Of a stretch of DNA of 43,846 nucleotides, positions 1 to 9,455 are shown one piece after another. The stretch is from an uncultured Verrucomicrobia subdivision 3 bacterium. GTDB lineage: Bacteria; Verrucomicrobiota; Verrucomicrobiae; Limisphaerales; UBA11358. Position numbers and translations under genes: made by a program. Numbering within the stretch: position 1 is the stretch's first letter; the number at the start of each line of letters is the position of its first letter. Under the pieces are notes generated by a model. The model was given only the letters and a program-made list of their open reading frames with translations. It was not told the origin of the DNA and ran no database searches. Where the stretch lies: positions 1-43,846 of the forward strand of contig CAINDH010000023.1 in the NCBI GenBank assembly GCA_903847285.1, read 5' to 3'.

Positions 1-725
1 CCGCCGTCCACGCCGATGACCTGACCGGTCACCCATTTCTGTTCCGCGTCCAACAACCAGGCGATGGCGGAGGCCACATCTTCCGGTTCGCCGATACGCC
101 CGAGCGGATGCATCGCAGCGGAAATCTTCGCGATGGTTTCATTTTGCGTGAGCGACTTGGTCAATTCTGTGCGCGTCAGGCCGGGCGCGACGCAATTCAC
201 GCGCACGCCGAACCGCGCGTAACTCGCCGCGGCGGCGAGCGCGAGACCTTCCACGCCGGCTTTCGCGGCAGCGATGGCTTCGTGATTCACCAATCCGCGA
301 CGCGCGGCGACCGAGGAACACAGCACGATGCTGCCGCCGCCGGCTTGCTTCATCATCACGCGCGCAGCGGCGCGGAGAAGATTGAAGGCGGTGGTCAGAT
401 TAGTGGCGAGCGTGTCGGCAAATTCCTGATCCGTGATGGAGTGCGCGGGCTTCAGCAAAATGGAACCGGCGCAATTCACGAGTCCGTCCAGGCGTCCGTG
501 GCTGGTGTGAACGGATTGGATCATGGCGTCCACCGCCGCGCTGTCACGCGCATCGAGCGGGAACGTTTCCGCGCCGGTCTCGGCAGCGACAGCAGCGAGG
601 CGTTCGGCGTTGCGGCCAGCAAGAACCAGTCTGGCACCGCGCGCGGCTAGCTTGCGAGCCACGGCAGAACCGATGCCGCCGCCAGCACCGACAATGAGCA
701 TCACGGGAGAAGTTTCGTTCGCCAT
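1..725 (-). CDS. SDR-family oxidoreductase, 3' end cut by window edge
   Basis: I translated this frame directly. It starts at an ATG (725-723) after an A/T-rich leader and is open to the window edge. It shows the classical SDR layout: a glycine-rich nucleotide loop VGAGGGIG (about residues 12-19), NCAG (84-87, the usual NNAG), an Asn in TNL (109), the active-site Ser region LCSS (135-138), and a C-terminal VTGQVIGVDGG. Only the last 10-15 residues should be missing. The YxxxK tyrosine position is isoleucine (I151 of IAAAK, with K155 kept), so normal SDR acid-base catalysis is doubtful. It lies 8 bp downstream of the NmrA-like/DUF2867 gene on the same strand and is probably co-transcribed with it. 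Substrate unknown. Confidence 0.9.
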   Translation of the reverse strand, partial: MANETSPVMLIVGAGGGIGSAVARKLAARGARLVLAGRNAERLAAVAAETGAETFPLDARDSAAVDAMIQSVHTSHGRLDGLVNCAGSILLKPAHSITDQEFADTLATNLTTAFNLLRAAARVMMKQAGGGSIVLCSSVAARRGLVNHEAIAAAKAGVEGLALAAAASYARFGVRVNCVAPGLTRTELTKSLTQNETIAKISAAMHPLGRIGEPEDVASAIAWLLDAEQKWVTGQVIGVDG

Positions 726-733
726 AAATTAGA

Positions 734-2164
734 TTATTTAGTCAGCGCGTTTATCATTCCATCGAAAATGAAATGGTGCAAGGGCAGCACGGCATACCAG
801 TAAAGCCGGCCGAAAACGCCGCGCGGACGGAACGTGGCGGTTTGGATAAGCTGGTCGCCGTCCTTGGTGGGGACGATCTGAAATTCCAGCCACGCTTCGC
901 CGGGCAAACGCATTTCGGCGAAGAGCAGGAGGCGTTTCGCTTGTTTGTCCGCCACGAGCACGCGCCAGAAATCCAACGCGTCGCCGACCTCGATGTCGTT
1001 GACGTGCGTGCGGCCGCGGTTGAGGCCCACGCCACCGACCATTTTGTCGAGCAAGCCTCGTAACGCCCAGAGCCAGTTGCCGTAATGCCAGCCGGTGTCA
1101 CCGCCGATGCTCCAGACGCGCTGCCAGACAGGTTCCACGCGACCGGTGACGAGACGCGTGCGTTGGTCTTTGAAACAGCCATGCTCCGGCACATTGGCCG
1201 AGTGCATCAGCGCCAGACTCGCGCCGGACGAGGCGAAAGAATCTTTCCAGCCGCTGACGACATTGCCTTGTTCAATCTTTTCCAACGCGAGTTCCACTGC
1301 CTTTTTGTAAGTGATGAGCGTGATGCCGAGTTGCGTGGCGAGATCATTTTTACGCGGGATGGTGTCGATCTTCATGCTGTCCACGAGATTGGCCGCCAGC
1401 GCGAAGGACGTGGACGTGATGAAGTAAAGCCAGTAGGAGGAAAGGCGCGGCGTCATGACAGGCACGGTGATGATGAGCCGTCGCAGGCCGCGCACGTCGG
1501 CGAATTGCGTGAGCATCTGCCGGTAGTTCAGAACCTCGGGGCCGCCGATGTCAAAGTCGTGATTAAAAGTCTCTGCCCGCAGCATCACGCCGGTGAGAAA
1601 TTGGATGACATTGCGGACGGCGATGGGCTGGCCGCGCGTCTGCAACCATTTGGGCGCGATCATCACCGGCAGTTTCTCCACGAGGTCGCGGATGATTTCA
1701 AACGAGGCGCTGCCGGAACCCACCACGATGCCGGCGCGCAAAACCGTGCAGGGAATCCGGCCGGACCGCAGAATCTGTTCCACCGCCAGCCGCGAGGAGA
1801 GATGCGGGGAAAGGATTTTTTCATTCACGATGCCGCTGAGATAGACAATCTGGCGGCAACGGGTCGGCTCCAGCAGTTCGCAGAAGCGATTGGCCGACTG
1901 GCGTTCCGGCGCGGCAAAATCGCCGATGACACTGTTCATCGAGTGAATCAAGTAGAACGCGACGTCGAGGTCTTGGGGAAATTCTACCATCCTTTCCGAC
2001 TTGAGAAAATCCACCTCTAGGGTGTGCAGGCATTCGTGCCGCTGATGCCAATCGAAGCGCGCCTTGTCACGCACGCAGCAAAACAATTCGTGACCCTTCT
2101 CCAGCAGAACCGGAATAAGCCGCCGGCCGATGTAGCCGTTAGCACCGGTGATGAGAATTTTCAA
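734..2164 (-). CDS. NAD(P)-binding atypical SDR with C-terminal DUF2867 domain
   Basis: This 476-residue protein begins KILITGANGYIGRRL, the Rossmann signature of atypical (extended/NmrA-like) SDR proteins. About residues 1-300 match the YbjT/NAD(P)H-binding type. Residues about 330-470, with a conserved-looking region around DFWRVL and a tail near YWYAVLPLHHFIFDGM, match DUF2867. This two-part protein is common and usually annotated as an SDR-family oxidoreductase of unknown substrate. The start is TTG (2164-2162): an in-frame TAG lies five codons upstream and no ATG or GTG intervenes, so TTG is forced. It is the first gene of a two-gene operon with the SDR gene at 1-725 and is divergent from ppk1 across about 177 bp. 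Confidence 0.88.
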   Translation of the reverse strand: MKILITGANGYIGRRLIPVLLEKGHELFCCVRDKARFDWHQRHECLHTLEVDFLKSERMVEFPQDLDVAFYLIHSMNSVIGDFAAPERQSANRFCELLEPTRCRQIVYLSGIVNEKILSPHLSSRLAVEQILRSGRIPCTVLRAGIVVGSGSASFEIIRDLVEKLPVMIAPKWLQTRGQPIAVRNVIQFLTGVMLRAETFNHDFDIGGPEVLNYRQMLTQFADVRGLRRLIITVPVMTPRLSSYWLYFITSTSFALAANLVDSMKIDTIPRKNDLATQLGITLITYKKAVELALEKIEQGNVVSGWKDSFASSGASLALMHSANVPEHGCFKDQRTRLVTGRVEPVWQRVWSIGGDTGWHYGNWLWALRGLLDKMVGGVGLNRGRTHVNDIEVGDALDFWRVLVADKQAKRLLLFAEMRLPGEAWLEFQIVPTKDGDQLIQTATFRPRGVFGRLYWYAVLPLHHFIFDGMINALTK

Positions 2165-2341
2165 AGCGAAGACACTCTAGCGCAATCTGCGATTCCAGCA
2201 ACTGCGTCTTGCCGGAACTGCGAATCCATATTCTGTCATCCGCTTCCGCACTTCCCCCCAGGCTTGCCCTGCTTTCAAAAATGTCACTTTGGGTTTGGCT
2301 GGCAAACGCCTAGGCTGTGCCTTGGTTTTACGAAACATCGC

Positions 2342-4480
2342 ATGAAAGACAATTCATCCACGGCACATTTTTTAAACCGCGAATTAAGCTGGCTGGAATT
2401 TAACCAGCGCGTGCTCGATGAGGCGGGCGACCCGTCCAACCCGCTGTTGGAACGGCTGAAGTTTTTCACCATCGCCAGCTCGAACCTGGACGAATTTTTT
2501 GAGGTGCGCGTCGCGGGCTTGAAGCAGCAGATCGAGAGCGGCACTAATGCCCGCAGTGTGGACGGCCTGACGCACGCGGAAATTTTTTCCGCCATCAACC
2601 GGCGCGTCCACAAGATGGTCGCGGACAAATATGCCTGCTGGCACAATGAACTCCAACCCGCGCTGGCCAAAAATAAAATCCGCATCCTCGAGTTCAGCGA
2701 TTTGAAAAATGCCGACCGTGACTGGCTCGATAAATTTTATCATGACCACGTCCGCCCGGTGCTGACGCCGCTGGCAATTGACCCGGCGCATCCGTTTCCG
2801 CAACTGCTCAACAAGTCGCTCAACCTGATGGTGCGGCTGCAACTGCCCAAGAACGGTGTGTCCCACAAGCATCTGGCCGTGGTGCAATGCCCTTCGATTC
2901 TCCCGCGCTTGATCCAGCTTCCGCGCACGGACGACCGCCGTGATTACATTTTTCTCGGCCACCTCATCGGCCATTTTCTCGCGGATCTTTTTCCCGGCAC
3001 GCTCATTCTCGGCTACTGGCCGTTCCGTCTGACGCGTAACAGCGAATTGTATGTGGACGAGGGCGACACGCCGAACCTGCTCAAGGCGGTGGAGGAAGAA
3101 TTACATCGGCGCCGGCGCGGCAATGCCGTGCGGCTGGAGATCTCCTCGAACTGCCCCGAGGAAATCCGCGACGCACTGCTCAAGACGCTCAACCTCACGC
3201 CGAAAGATTTGTATCTCGTGGATGGCCCGATGAATCCGTCGCGCCTGATGATGCTTTACGCCGGCAGCCATTCGCCGGAGTTGCGCGATGCGCCGTTTCT
3301 CGCGCCCGCGGCGCCGGCCTTGCGGGGCAAAAAAGATATTTTCGCCGCCATCCGCGAGCGCGATGTGCTCCTGCATCATCCGTTTGAAAGTTATTCCAGC
3401 GTCGTCGAATTTCTCGAACACGCCGCGACCGACCCGGACACGCTCGCCATCAAGATGACGCTCTACCGCACTGGCGGCGACCCGCGCATCGTCGGCGCAC
3501 TGATGAACGCAGTCAACAACGGCAAGCAAGTCACTGCGGTCGTAGAACTGCGCGCGCGGTTCGACGAAGCGAACAACATTGAATGGTCGCGCAAACTGGA
3601 AGAGAACGGCGTGCACGTCGTCTATGGTCTCGTCGGTTTCAAGATTCACGCCAAATGTGCACTCGTGGTCCGCCGCGAAGGAAATGAAATCCGCCGTTAC
3701 GTCCACCTCGGCACGGGCAATTATAATCCCAACACGGCGAAACTTTATACCGATTTGAGCCTGTTGACGTGCCGCCCGGAATTTGGCGAGGATGCCACGA
3801 ATCTTTTCAACCTACTGACCGGCATCTGCCAGTTTCAAGGCATGAAAAAACTTGTCGTTGCGCCCTTTGATTTGCACGCACGGCTGCTGCAACTCATCGC
3901 GCGCGAGGCGGAAAATGCCAAACGTGGTTTGCCCGCGCGCATCATCGCCAAATTTAATTCGCTCGTGGAACCGGAGTTGATCGAGGCGCTCTACGTCGCG
4001 TCGCAGGCGGGCGTGAAGATTGACCTCATCATCCGTGGCATCTGCTGTCTGCGCCCCGGCGTGCCGGGCTTGAGCGAGAACATCACCGTGCGCAGCATCA
4101 TTGACCGTTTTCTGGAGCACAGCCGGATTTATTATTTCGACAACGCGCACCAGCCGGAAGTGTTCGTGGGTAGCGCAGACTGGATGCCGCGAAATCTTTT
4201 CCGCCGCATCGAAGTGGTGTTCCCCATCGAGGACGGCATCCTGTGCGACCGCGTCATCCGCGAAATTCTTGGCGTGGCGCTCGCGGACAATGTGAAGGCA
4301 AGGTTTCTTGGCGCGGACGGGATTTATCGCCGTGCGAAAATTGCCGGAGGAGGAAAACCCCGGCGCAGCCAGTCGGAATTTATGGCGCTGGCAACCCCCA
4401 AGGTGACGGCCAAGGCGAGGGGGAAAGTTCCGCGCGTGGAACTCGTGCCCTCACCATTCCAGAAAAAAAGCAAAGCCTGA
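2342..4480 (+). CDS. ppk1: Polyphosphate kinase 1 (PPK1)
   Basis: PPK1 reversibly polymerises the gamma-phosphate of ATP into inorganic polyphosphate, used for phosphate storage and stress. The 712-residue length is normal for the family. The N-terminal domain opens with NRELSWLEFNQRVLDEA. The two phospholipase-D-like catalytic domains contain KIHAK with H436, YVHLGTGNYN with H455, and FLEHSR with H593. These match the E. coli autophosphorylated and catalytic histidines H435, H454 and H592 almost position for position. The open frame runs upstream to 2024, but conserved homology begins at the ATG at 2342, so that start was chosen. No Shine-Dalgarno sequence precedes it. No exopolyphosphatase gene is adjacent. 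Confidence 0.97.
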   Translation: MKDNSSTAHFLNRELSWLEFNQRVLDEAGDPSNPLLERLKFFTIASSNLDEFFEVRVAGLKQQIESGTNARSVDGLTHAEIFSAINRRVHKMVADKYACWHNELQPALAKNKIRILEFSDLKNADRDWLDKFYHDHVRPVLTPLAIDPAHPFPQLLNKSLNLMVRLQLPKNGVSHKHLAVVQCPSILPRLIQLPRTDDRRDYIFLGHLIGHFLADLFPGTLILGYWPFRLTRNSELYVDEGDTPNLLKAVEEELHRRRRGNAVRLEISSNCPEEIRDALLKTLNLTPKDLYLVDGPMNPSRLMMLYAGSHSPELRDAPFLAPAAPALRGKKDIFAAIRERDVLLHHPFESYSSVVEFLEHAATDPDTLAIKMTLYRTGGDPRIVGALMNAVNNGKQVTAVVELRARFDEANNIEWSRKLEENGVHVVYGLVGFKIHAKCALVVRREGNEIRRYVHLGTGNYNPNTAKLYTDLSLLTCRPEFGEDATNLFNLLTGICQFQGMKKLVVAPFDLHARLLQLIAREAENAKRGLPARIIAKFNSLVEPELIEALYVASQAGVKIDLIIRGICCLRPGVPGLSENITVRSIIDRFLEHSRIYYFDNAHQPEVFVGSADWMPRNLFRRIEVVFPIEDGILCDRVIREILGVALADNVKARFLGADGIYRRAKIAGGGKPRRSQSEFMALATPKVTAKARGKVPRVELVPSPFQKKSKA

Positions 4481-4519
4481 AATGCTACAACGCTCTGCAG
4501 GAAAAATGGCCGTGTCCTA

Positions 4520-4551
4520 ATTCGGCAATAGAGCGCGGGCTTTAGCCGAAT
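4520..4551. terminator. Hairpin between convergent ppk1 and acyltransferase genes
   Basis: ATTCGGC (4520-4526) pairs perfectly with GCCGAAT (4545-4551). An inner AGAGC/GCTTT stem (one G-U pair) closes a small loop. It sits between two converging genes, where a bidirectional terminator is expected. Neither side has a clear T-run, so intrinsic termination is uncertain; it may only be a 3'-end-stabilising hairpin. Confidence 0.4.
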
Positions 4552-4604
4552 GCATGCAGTCAAAATTTTGGGCGCCAGCTGCTCGAGAATGCCGCTGCCC
4601 AGGT

Positions 4605-5660
4605 TCAATTGTTGGAAAGCTTCGGAGAATTCAATGCCGCTTTTTTCATGCGTAAAAAATATTTCTCGACCAGATGCCAAGAGCACCACGCCAGCGGAAG
4701 TATGAGAGACAGGGACAGCGCCAAAAATTCAAGATACGAAAAATTTTCTGGGCCGAATTTAGCCACGAGGCACTGTTGCACAGGAAATCCAAAAATATAA
4801 ACGCCGTAGGAAAGATCACCGAGCCGCCGGGTGATTCGGTCACCGAAATTCAACCTGGCCGCCAACCAGACCAATCCGACGGCGAGCGCAATTGAGACGG
4901 CCCGCGCTACGCCGCAGCTTCCCACCAGCGCCACAATCGTCAGCGCCAAAACCGCGAGCAGTTGGTCAATCTTGCGGCGCGGGTAGCCGGCGGCAAAGCC
5001 CAGCCACAGCCACGCCCCCCACCAAAATGTGGCGGTAAGCAAAGTGAGGCTCTTGAGGTTGGCATTACTACTATCTCCCGTCAGCGCCGCGAGGATACTG
5101 AAGCCAAACATCAGCACGGAAACGGTGTAGGCGCGGCGCAACAACCCCGTTATGCCCACCGCCAACACGCTTAGATAACACGCGAACTCCATGGGCAATG
5201 TCCACAGCGAGCCGTTCACCGCGTTGGGATAGGGGTTTGCCGTAAAAACTCCGGGCAAATACGAATGACCCGGCCACAACAAGATACAGCGAAAATATTT
5301 CCAAGTGCCGACGTCAGAAAAATACGCGCTTACCGGCAACGCGGTGAATGCGGGGCCGAGCACCAGCGCGGTCAGCGTCACGACCACTACCAGCGCCGGA
5401 AAAATCCGCAGGCAGCGTTTTAGCAAAAATTTTCTCGCCTGTGGATCCCGCTGCCAGCTTTGGGTGATCAGCCCGCCGCTCAACGCGAAGAAAATCAATA
5501 GGGCGAGGTAGCCCAAGTCAAATGGCCAAAAAAAATACGGCAACGAGTGGCCAAGCAATAAGCATTGATGGCTCACCACCACAAGTATCGCCGCCACGAG
5601 TCGCAGTAGGTCAAACGAATTCGGATTGATGCTGTTTTTGGAGTTTATGCAGCGGAACAT
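4605..5660 (-). CDS. Membrane acyltransferase, acyltransferase-3 (OafA/YrhL-like) family
   Basis: This 351-residue polytopic protein has about ten hydrophobic segments. The family signatures are visible: a histidine in the first membrane segment (VVVSHQ, H31), FFALSGGLIT after the second hydrophobic stretch, and the KRCLRIFPAL motif with R82 and R85. Family members transfer acyl groups, often acetyl, from the cytoplasm to sugars of O-antigen, exopolysaccharide or peptidoglycan. The acceptor here cannot be told, because no polysaccharide genes flank it. It is the only gene between ppk1 (convergent) and the SDR at 6009-7553 (same strand, 348 bp upstream), so it is probably transcribed alone. 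The ATG follows an A/T-rich leader without a Shine-Dalgarno site. No SGNH hydrolase extension is present. Confidence 0.92.
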   Translation of the reverse strand: MFRCINSKNSINPNSFDLLRLVAAILVVVSHQCLLLGHSLPYFFWPFDLGYLALLIFFALSGGLITQSWQRDPQARKFLLKRCLRIFPALVVVVTLTALVLGPAFTALPVSAYFSDVGTWKYFRCILLWPGHSYLPGVFTANPYPNAVNGSLWTLPMEFACYLSVLAVGITGLLRRAYTVSVLMFGFSILAALTGDSSNANLKSLTLLTATFWWGAWLWLGFAAGYPRRKIDQLLAVLALTIVALVGSCGVARAVSIALAVGLVWLAARLNFGDRITRRLGDLSYGVYIFGFPVQQCLVAKFGPENFSYLEFLALSLSLILPLAWCSWHLVEKYFLRMKKAALNSPKLSNN

Positions 5661-6008
5661 GAATCAAAATTAAATCAGTCTCAAGTTCAAAGCGCTAGCC
5701 GCGCCGTTCAAACTTTTGCTCTGATCAATCCGCGCCAATCTTCCGAACGCCCTACGCTCATGCGCACCGTCTTTGTCTAAGACTTGATGGCGGATGGATG
5801 TGTCCAACACAAACCTCTTCTCGTTATATCCGCCGGCGCCTAAAACATTGGGGCGATAATGGCCTACAGCAGCGCAAAAACGTTTTTTCGGCCGGCGGAA
5901 TGGAGATTCAATTTTAACTGTGCCCAGCCGAGCTGAAGACTAGCTCGGTTTGGTTTTGAAATTTGCGGTTTGAAGTTTTTAAGGGAACGCGGCCGGCTAC
6001 ACACGCCG
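5661..6008. other. Intergenic region, no gene seen
   Basis: This stretch lies between two minus-strand genes, and no open frame in it has coding character. The acyltransferase promoter should lie at the left end, where the sequence is A/T-rich, but no convincing -35/-10 pair stands out. The right part holds a terminator-like hairpin, listed separately. Confidence 0.6.
5928..5958 (+). terminator. Terminator-like hairpin with plus-strand T-rich tail
   Basis: CCGAGCT (5928-5934) pairs perfectly with AGCTCGG (5942-5948) around a 7-nt loop, followed by TTTGGTTTTG. The T-rich tail is only on the plus strand, yet both neighbouring genes are on the minus strand. It may end an unannotated plus-strand transcript, or be a 3' hairpin for the SDR mRNA, whose stop lies about 60 bp away on the other strand. 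Confidence 0.4.
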
Positions 6009-7553
6009 TCACCAATCTGTCTCGCGGTAGTCCTTCAGAAATTTTCCCCAGAGGTGTTCGCCGGTGTTCACGCCCGCGATAATCGGGTCCACGATGCGCG
6101 CCGCGCCGTCCACGATGTCCAGCGGCGGATGGAAGCGATGCTCCGCTACTTTGCGCTCGGCGATGTGCGCCGGATCCTCGTCCGTCACCCAGCCGGTGTC
6201 CACGGCGTTCATGTGTATGCCGTCCACTTGATAATCGGCGGCGGCGGTGCGCGTCATCATGTTGAGCGCGGCCTTAGCCATGTTGGTATGCGGATGCCGC
6301 GTGGTCTTGAACTTTCGGTAAAATTGTCCCTCCACCGCCGAGACGTTGACGATGTGTTTGTCACGTTCCGGCGTGCGGAGCATGAGCGGCTTGAGCCGCG
6401 CGTTAAGGAGAAACGGCGCGATGGCGTTGACGAGCTGCACTTCCATGAGTTCCACCGTGGAAACTTCGTGCATGAGAAAACGCCACGAGTTCCGGTCGCG
6501 CAAATCTACCTGCTGCAAATCCTGATCGAGCTGGCCTTCTGGAAATAAACCCTTCTGCGCTTCAATTTCCTCAGCGAGAAGCGGCAATTGTGACAGGGCT
6601 GCGGCATGAGTGATGCCAGCAACTTGCGAAGTGTTTTTTTGAATTGCTGCGGTCCCACTGGCTTCCGGCAAGATGTGGTAGCCGCGCAAACCTTCGTAAG
6701 CGCCGAGCAGCTTGGCCGCTTCTGGCGGCAAGTCATGCAATGGGCCGTTCTCGCGATCCATCATGTGCGCGTAAAAATCCGGCGGCCGGCGCACGGTTTG
6801 ACACGCGTTGTTGATGATGAAATCCAGCCGAGTGCGGGTGTTGAGCAGATGTTTACAGAACGCCTCAACGCTCGGTGTGTGCCGCAAATCCAAACCAAAA
6901 ATTTCGAGGCGACTGCCCCAATCTTTGAAATCAGGTTCGGCCGCGTAACGCATCGCCGAGTCGCGCGGGAAGCGCGTGCAGACGATGAGCTGCGCACCGG
7001 CGCGTAAAAGTTTTATGCCCGCTTGATATCCAATCTTCACACGACCGCCAGTAAGCAGCGCGACGCGGCCGCGCAAATCCGCAGTCTCAGTGCGCTTGGC
7101 CCAATTCAGCTCCGCGCACTTCGGACAAAGCTGATCGTAGAAATGATGGATGGTCGAATAGTCCTGTTTGCAGATGTAGCAGTTCTGCGGCTCTGCGACT
7201 TCTCGGAAGTCGGGATTATCTTTCACCTCTTCTTGGATAAAACCCTTCGGCGGAAAAACGTTCGGCGTGGTAAAAACCTTTTCGCGGCGCAATTTGCGAA
7301 TCCCAGTTTCGTTGAGCTTGGTGTCGTCCTTCTGTTTCTTCTCCGCCTTGCGCTGTTTGACGGTGGCTTTCACCAGCTTGCGGCGCTGCGTCAAATCCGG
7401 GCAGTAAATATCGCCCGCCGCCTTGAGCAATCGCGTGCGCTCCTCCTGGCTCAACGCGCCCAGCAACGCGCGATTGGCGGACGCCTTTTCAAGAATCTCG
7501 GCGGCTGCCTTGAGTTGAGCGATGGTGTCGGAGTTGGATAGCGGAACGGACAT
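6009..7553 (-). CDS. SDR-family protein with four-cysteine (zinc-ribbon-like) N-terminal module
   Basis: This 514-residue protein has three parts. Residues 1-120 are charged and helical. Around residues 125-150 lies a CxxC-x19-CxxC arrangement (CYICK ... CPKC) that looks like a zinc ribbon or knuckle. A long SDR domain follows. The dinucleotide loop reads TGGRVKIGY, with Lys where the classical TGxxxGIG has Gly. INNACQT corresponds to NNAG, and NVSAVEG carries the active-site serine. At the YxxxK position the sequence is TNMAK, so the tyrosine is replaced by threonine. The SDR domain also contains a large insertion of about 100 residues before the catalytic Ser. Substrate is unknown. It lies 68 bp downstream of potD on the same strand, so co-transcription with the pot operon is possible but not shown. 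Confidence 0.85.
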   Translation of the reverse strand: MSVPLSNSDTIAQLKAAAEILEKASANRALLGALSQEERTRLLKAAGDIYCPDLTQRRKLVKATVKQRKAEKKQKDDTKLNETGIRKLRREKVFTTPNVFPPKGFIQEEVKDNPDFREVAEPQNCYICKQDYSTIHHFYDQLCPKCAELNWAKRTETADLRGRVALLTGGRVKIGYQAGIKLLRAGAQLIVCTRFPRDSAMRYAAEPDFKDWGSRLEIFGLDLRHTPSVEAFCKHLLNTRTRLDFIINNACQTVRRPPDFYAHMMDRENGPLHDLPPEAAKLLGAYEGLRGYHILPEASGTAAIQKNTSQVAGITHAAALSQLPLLAEEIEAQKGLFPEGQLDQDLQQVDLRDRNSWRFLMHEVSTVELMEVQLVNAIAPFLLNARLKPLMLRTPERDKHIVNVSAVEGQFYRKFKTTRHPHTNMAKAALNMMTRTAAADYQVDGIHMNAVDTGWVTDEDPAHIAERKVAEHRFHPPLDIVDGAARIVDPIIAGVNTGEHLWGKFLKDYRETDW

Positions 7554-7621
7554 TTAATTTGGCCGCGCAGAATAACAGCCAAACCGGCGGCGGGCGAATG
7601 AAAATGCCGCGCCGGCCAGCT

Positions 7622-8662
7622 TCAATTCGCCTTCACCTGCGTCCATATTTCGTCGTAGAGCCGGTTTTTCTGTCCGAGGTCCTGAAGAAACTCCATCTTG
7701 GCAGCGGTTTCCGGTGCGGGATAAATGGCGGGGTTCTTCAAATCCGCTGGGCGGATGAACGCCATCGCGGCACGGTTCGGCGTGGCGAACTGCGTGAAAT
7801 CCGAAAGCTGCGCACCGTGTTTGGCGTCGAGAATGAAGTTGGTAAATTTTTCAGCGAGCTCTCGGTGCGGCGCTTTGGCGGTGACCGCGAGGTTGTCCAC
7901 CCAGACCTCGCCACCTTCCTTGGGGATGAAATAAACCGTGTTGGTATCGTCGCCCATTCCGCGAACGCCTTCGCCGCTGTAAACAATGGCGGTGCGCGCT
8001 ACTTTTGCGACGACTTTGTTTTTGCCGCCGACGCTGCCCTCGAACCCAGCGCAACGCTTCTTGGCTTCGATGATCAAATCCCGTGCAGCTTTCAATTCTT
8101 TTGGATCGGTTGAATTCAAGCTGTGGCCCTGATATTTCAACGCGGCACCAAGCAGGTCGCGCACGGAATCAATGAGGAAAAACGAGCCTTGCTGTTGTTT
8201 TGGGTCAAACAGAATGCCCCAGGTTGGCGGCAGCGGCTTACTCGCTTCCTGGCGCGCGAAGATACCGACTGTGCCCCATTGATACGGCACGGTGTATTGA
8301 TTGCCATGGTCGTAGGGCGGATTGATGAATTTTTCCGTGAGGTTGGTGAAGTTGGAAATATTTTCGCGGCGCAGCGGCGCAAGCAATTTAAGTTTTATCA
8401 TTGCCGGCACCAGATGATCTGGCACCACTACGACATCATAGAGCGAATCGCCGCCGCCCTGGACCTTGGCCAGCATGGACTCGGCGTCGTCAAAGAGGCT
8501 GATGCCCACCTTGCAGTCATTCTGATGCTCAAATTCAGTGACGAGTTTGGGATCAATATATTCGGACCAGATGAAGAGGTTAAGCGTCTCACGCGCGGCG
8601 GCAATTTGAACGCAGAGAACGATGACGGGTAGCAACAGCAGACGCCAAAAATTATTTTTCAT
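7622..8662 (-). CDS. potD: Spermidine/putrescine-type ABC transporter substrate-binding protein
   Basis: This 346-residue protein starts with a signal peptide (MKNNFWRLLLLPVIVLCVQ, cleavage near AAARE). It continues LNLFIWSEYIDP, the characteristic start of PotD/PotF periplasmic polyamine-binding proteins. Further PotD-like features are the central GTVGI region and a C-terminal ALKYQGHSLNS segment earlier in the second lobe. The longer open frame begins upstream inside potC, but the ATG at 8662 directly precedes the signal peptide. Start and upstream stop overlap by 11 bp with potC, so translation is probably coupled. It is the last gene of the potABCD operon. Polyamine specificity is inferred from family and operon, not from binding residues. 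Confidence 0.93.
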   Translation of the reverse strand: MKNNFWRLLLLPVIVLCVQIAAARETLNLFIWSEYIDPKLVTEFEHQNDCKVGISLFDDAESMLAKVQGGGDSLYDVVVVPDHLVPAMIKLKLLAPLRRENISNFTNLTEKFINPPYDHGNQYTVPYQWGTVGIFARQEASKPLPPTWGILFDPKQQQGSFFLIDSVRDLLGAALKYQGHSLNSTDPKELKAARDLIIEAKKRCAGFEGSVGGKNKVVAKVARTAIVYSGEGVRGMGDDTNTVYFIPKEGGEVWVDNLAVTAKAPHRELAEKFTNFILDAKHGAQLSDFTQFATPNRAAMAFIRPADLKNPAIYPAPETAAKMEFLQDLGQKNRLYDEIWTQVKAN

Positions 8663-9455
8663 TTTGCGACGATTTTTTCCTTTGCAGCAGGGTAAGTGTG
8701 ACCGTGCCGAGAAGTGAAGCCAAAACAATCAGCGTGGCCAGCGCGTTGATATCTGGCGTGACGCCGCGCTTCACGGAAGAGTATATCAGGATCGGTAACG
8801 TCTGCGAACCCGGCCCGCTAGTGAAAAAACTCACGACAAAGTCATCCAGGCTCAACGTGAAGGCCAGCATGGCTCCGGCCAGGATGCCGGGAAAAATCAA
8901 TGGCATCGTGATGCGCCGGAAAGTTTGCCATTCGTCCGCGCCAAGGTCGCGCGCCGCTTCTTCGAGCGCGGGGTCCAGCCCCGCCAGCCGCGCTTGGATG
9001 ATGATGGCGACAAATGGTATCTGGAACGTCACATGCGCCAGGATCATCGTGGTCAGGCCAAGCGTGAACCAACCAAGCCACTGATGGGCCAGTTCGTAAA
9101 ACATCAACAAAGCAATGGCCATGACGATGTCGGGGATGAACACCGGCACCTGCAATACCGATTGAAAGAATTTTTGACCGGGAAAATGAAATCGTTTCAA
9201 CCCGTATCCCAGCATCGTTCCCAGCACGGTTGCGATCAGCGTGCTGGCGAGCGCGAGCACCAGCGTGTTTTTCGCCGCCGTGAGGGCGAGTGCATTTTCC
9301 GCAAGCGCGGCATACCATTTTGTGGAGAAACCAGTCCACGCCACGCCGTAGCGCGACGCGTTGAAGGAAAAAATAATCACCACCGCGATGGGCGCGTAGA
9401 GAAAAACGTAGAGCAATAGGGCGGTGCCGCGCAGGAATAGGCCGGGGGGCTTCAT
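8652..9455 (-). CDS. potC: Spermidine/putrescine-type ABC transporter permease PotC
   Basis: This 267-residue inner-membrane permease has about six hydrophobic helices. The cytoplasmic EAA loop, which docks the ATPase, reads EEAARDLGADEWQTFRRITMPLIFPG. It opens YVFLYAPIAVVIIFSF and contains the SLDDFVVSFF segment typical of PotC. The start is the ATG at 9455-9453, overlapping the potB stop in an ATGA junction. The open frame extends far upstream, but that part is potB sequence in another frame. It forms the transmembrane channel together with PotB. Confidence 0.95.
   Translation of the reverse strand: MKPPGLFLRGTALLLYVFLYAPIAVVIIFSFNASRYGVAWTGFSTKWYAALAENALALTAAKNTLVLALASTLIATVLGTMLGYGLKRFHFPGQKFFQSVLQVPVFIPDIVMAIALLMFYELAHQWLGWFTLGLTTMILAHVTFQIPFVAIIIQARLAGLDPALEEAARDLGADEWQTFRRITMPLIFPGILAGAMLAFTLSLDDFVVSFFTSGPGSQTLPILIYSSVKRGVTPDINALATLIVLASLLGTVTLTLLQRKKSSQNEK

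Noticed and set aside
1085..2020. Plus-strand open frame (311 residues) opposite the DUF2867 SDR
   Set aside because: The minus-strand gene has clear Rossmann and DUF2867 features; the plus frame shows none.
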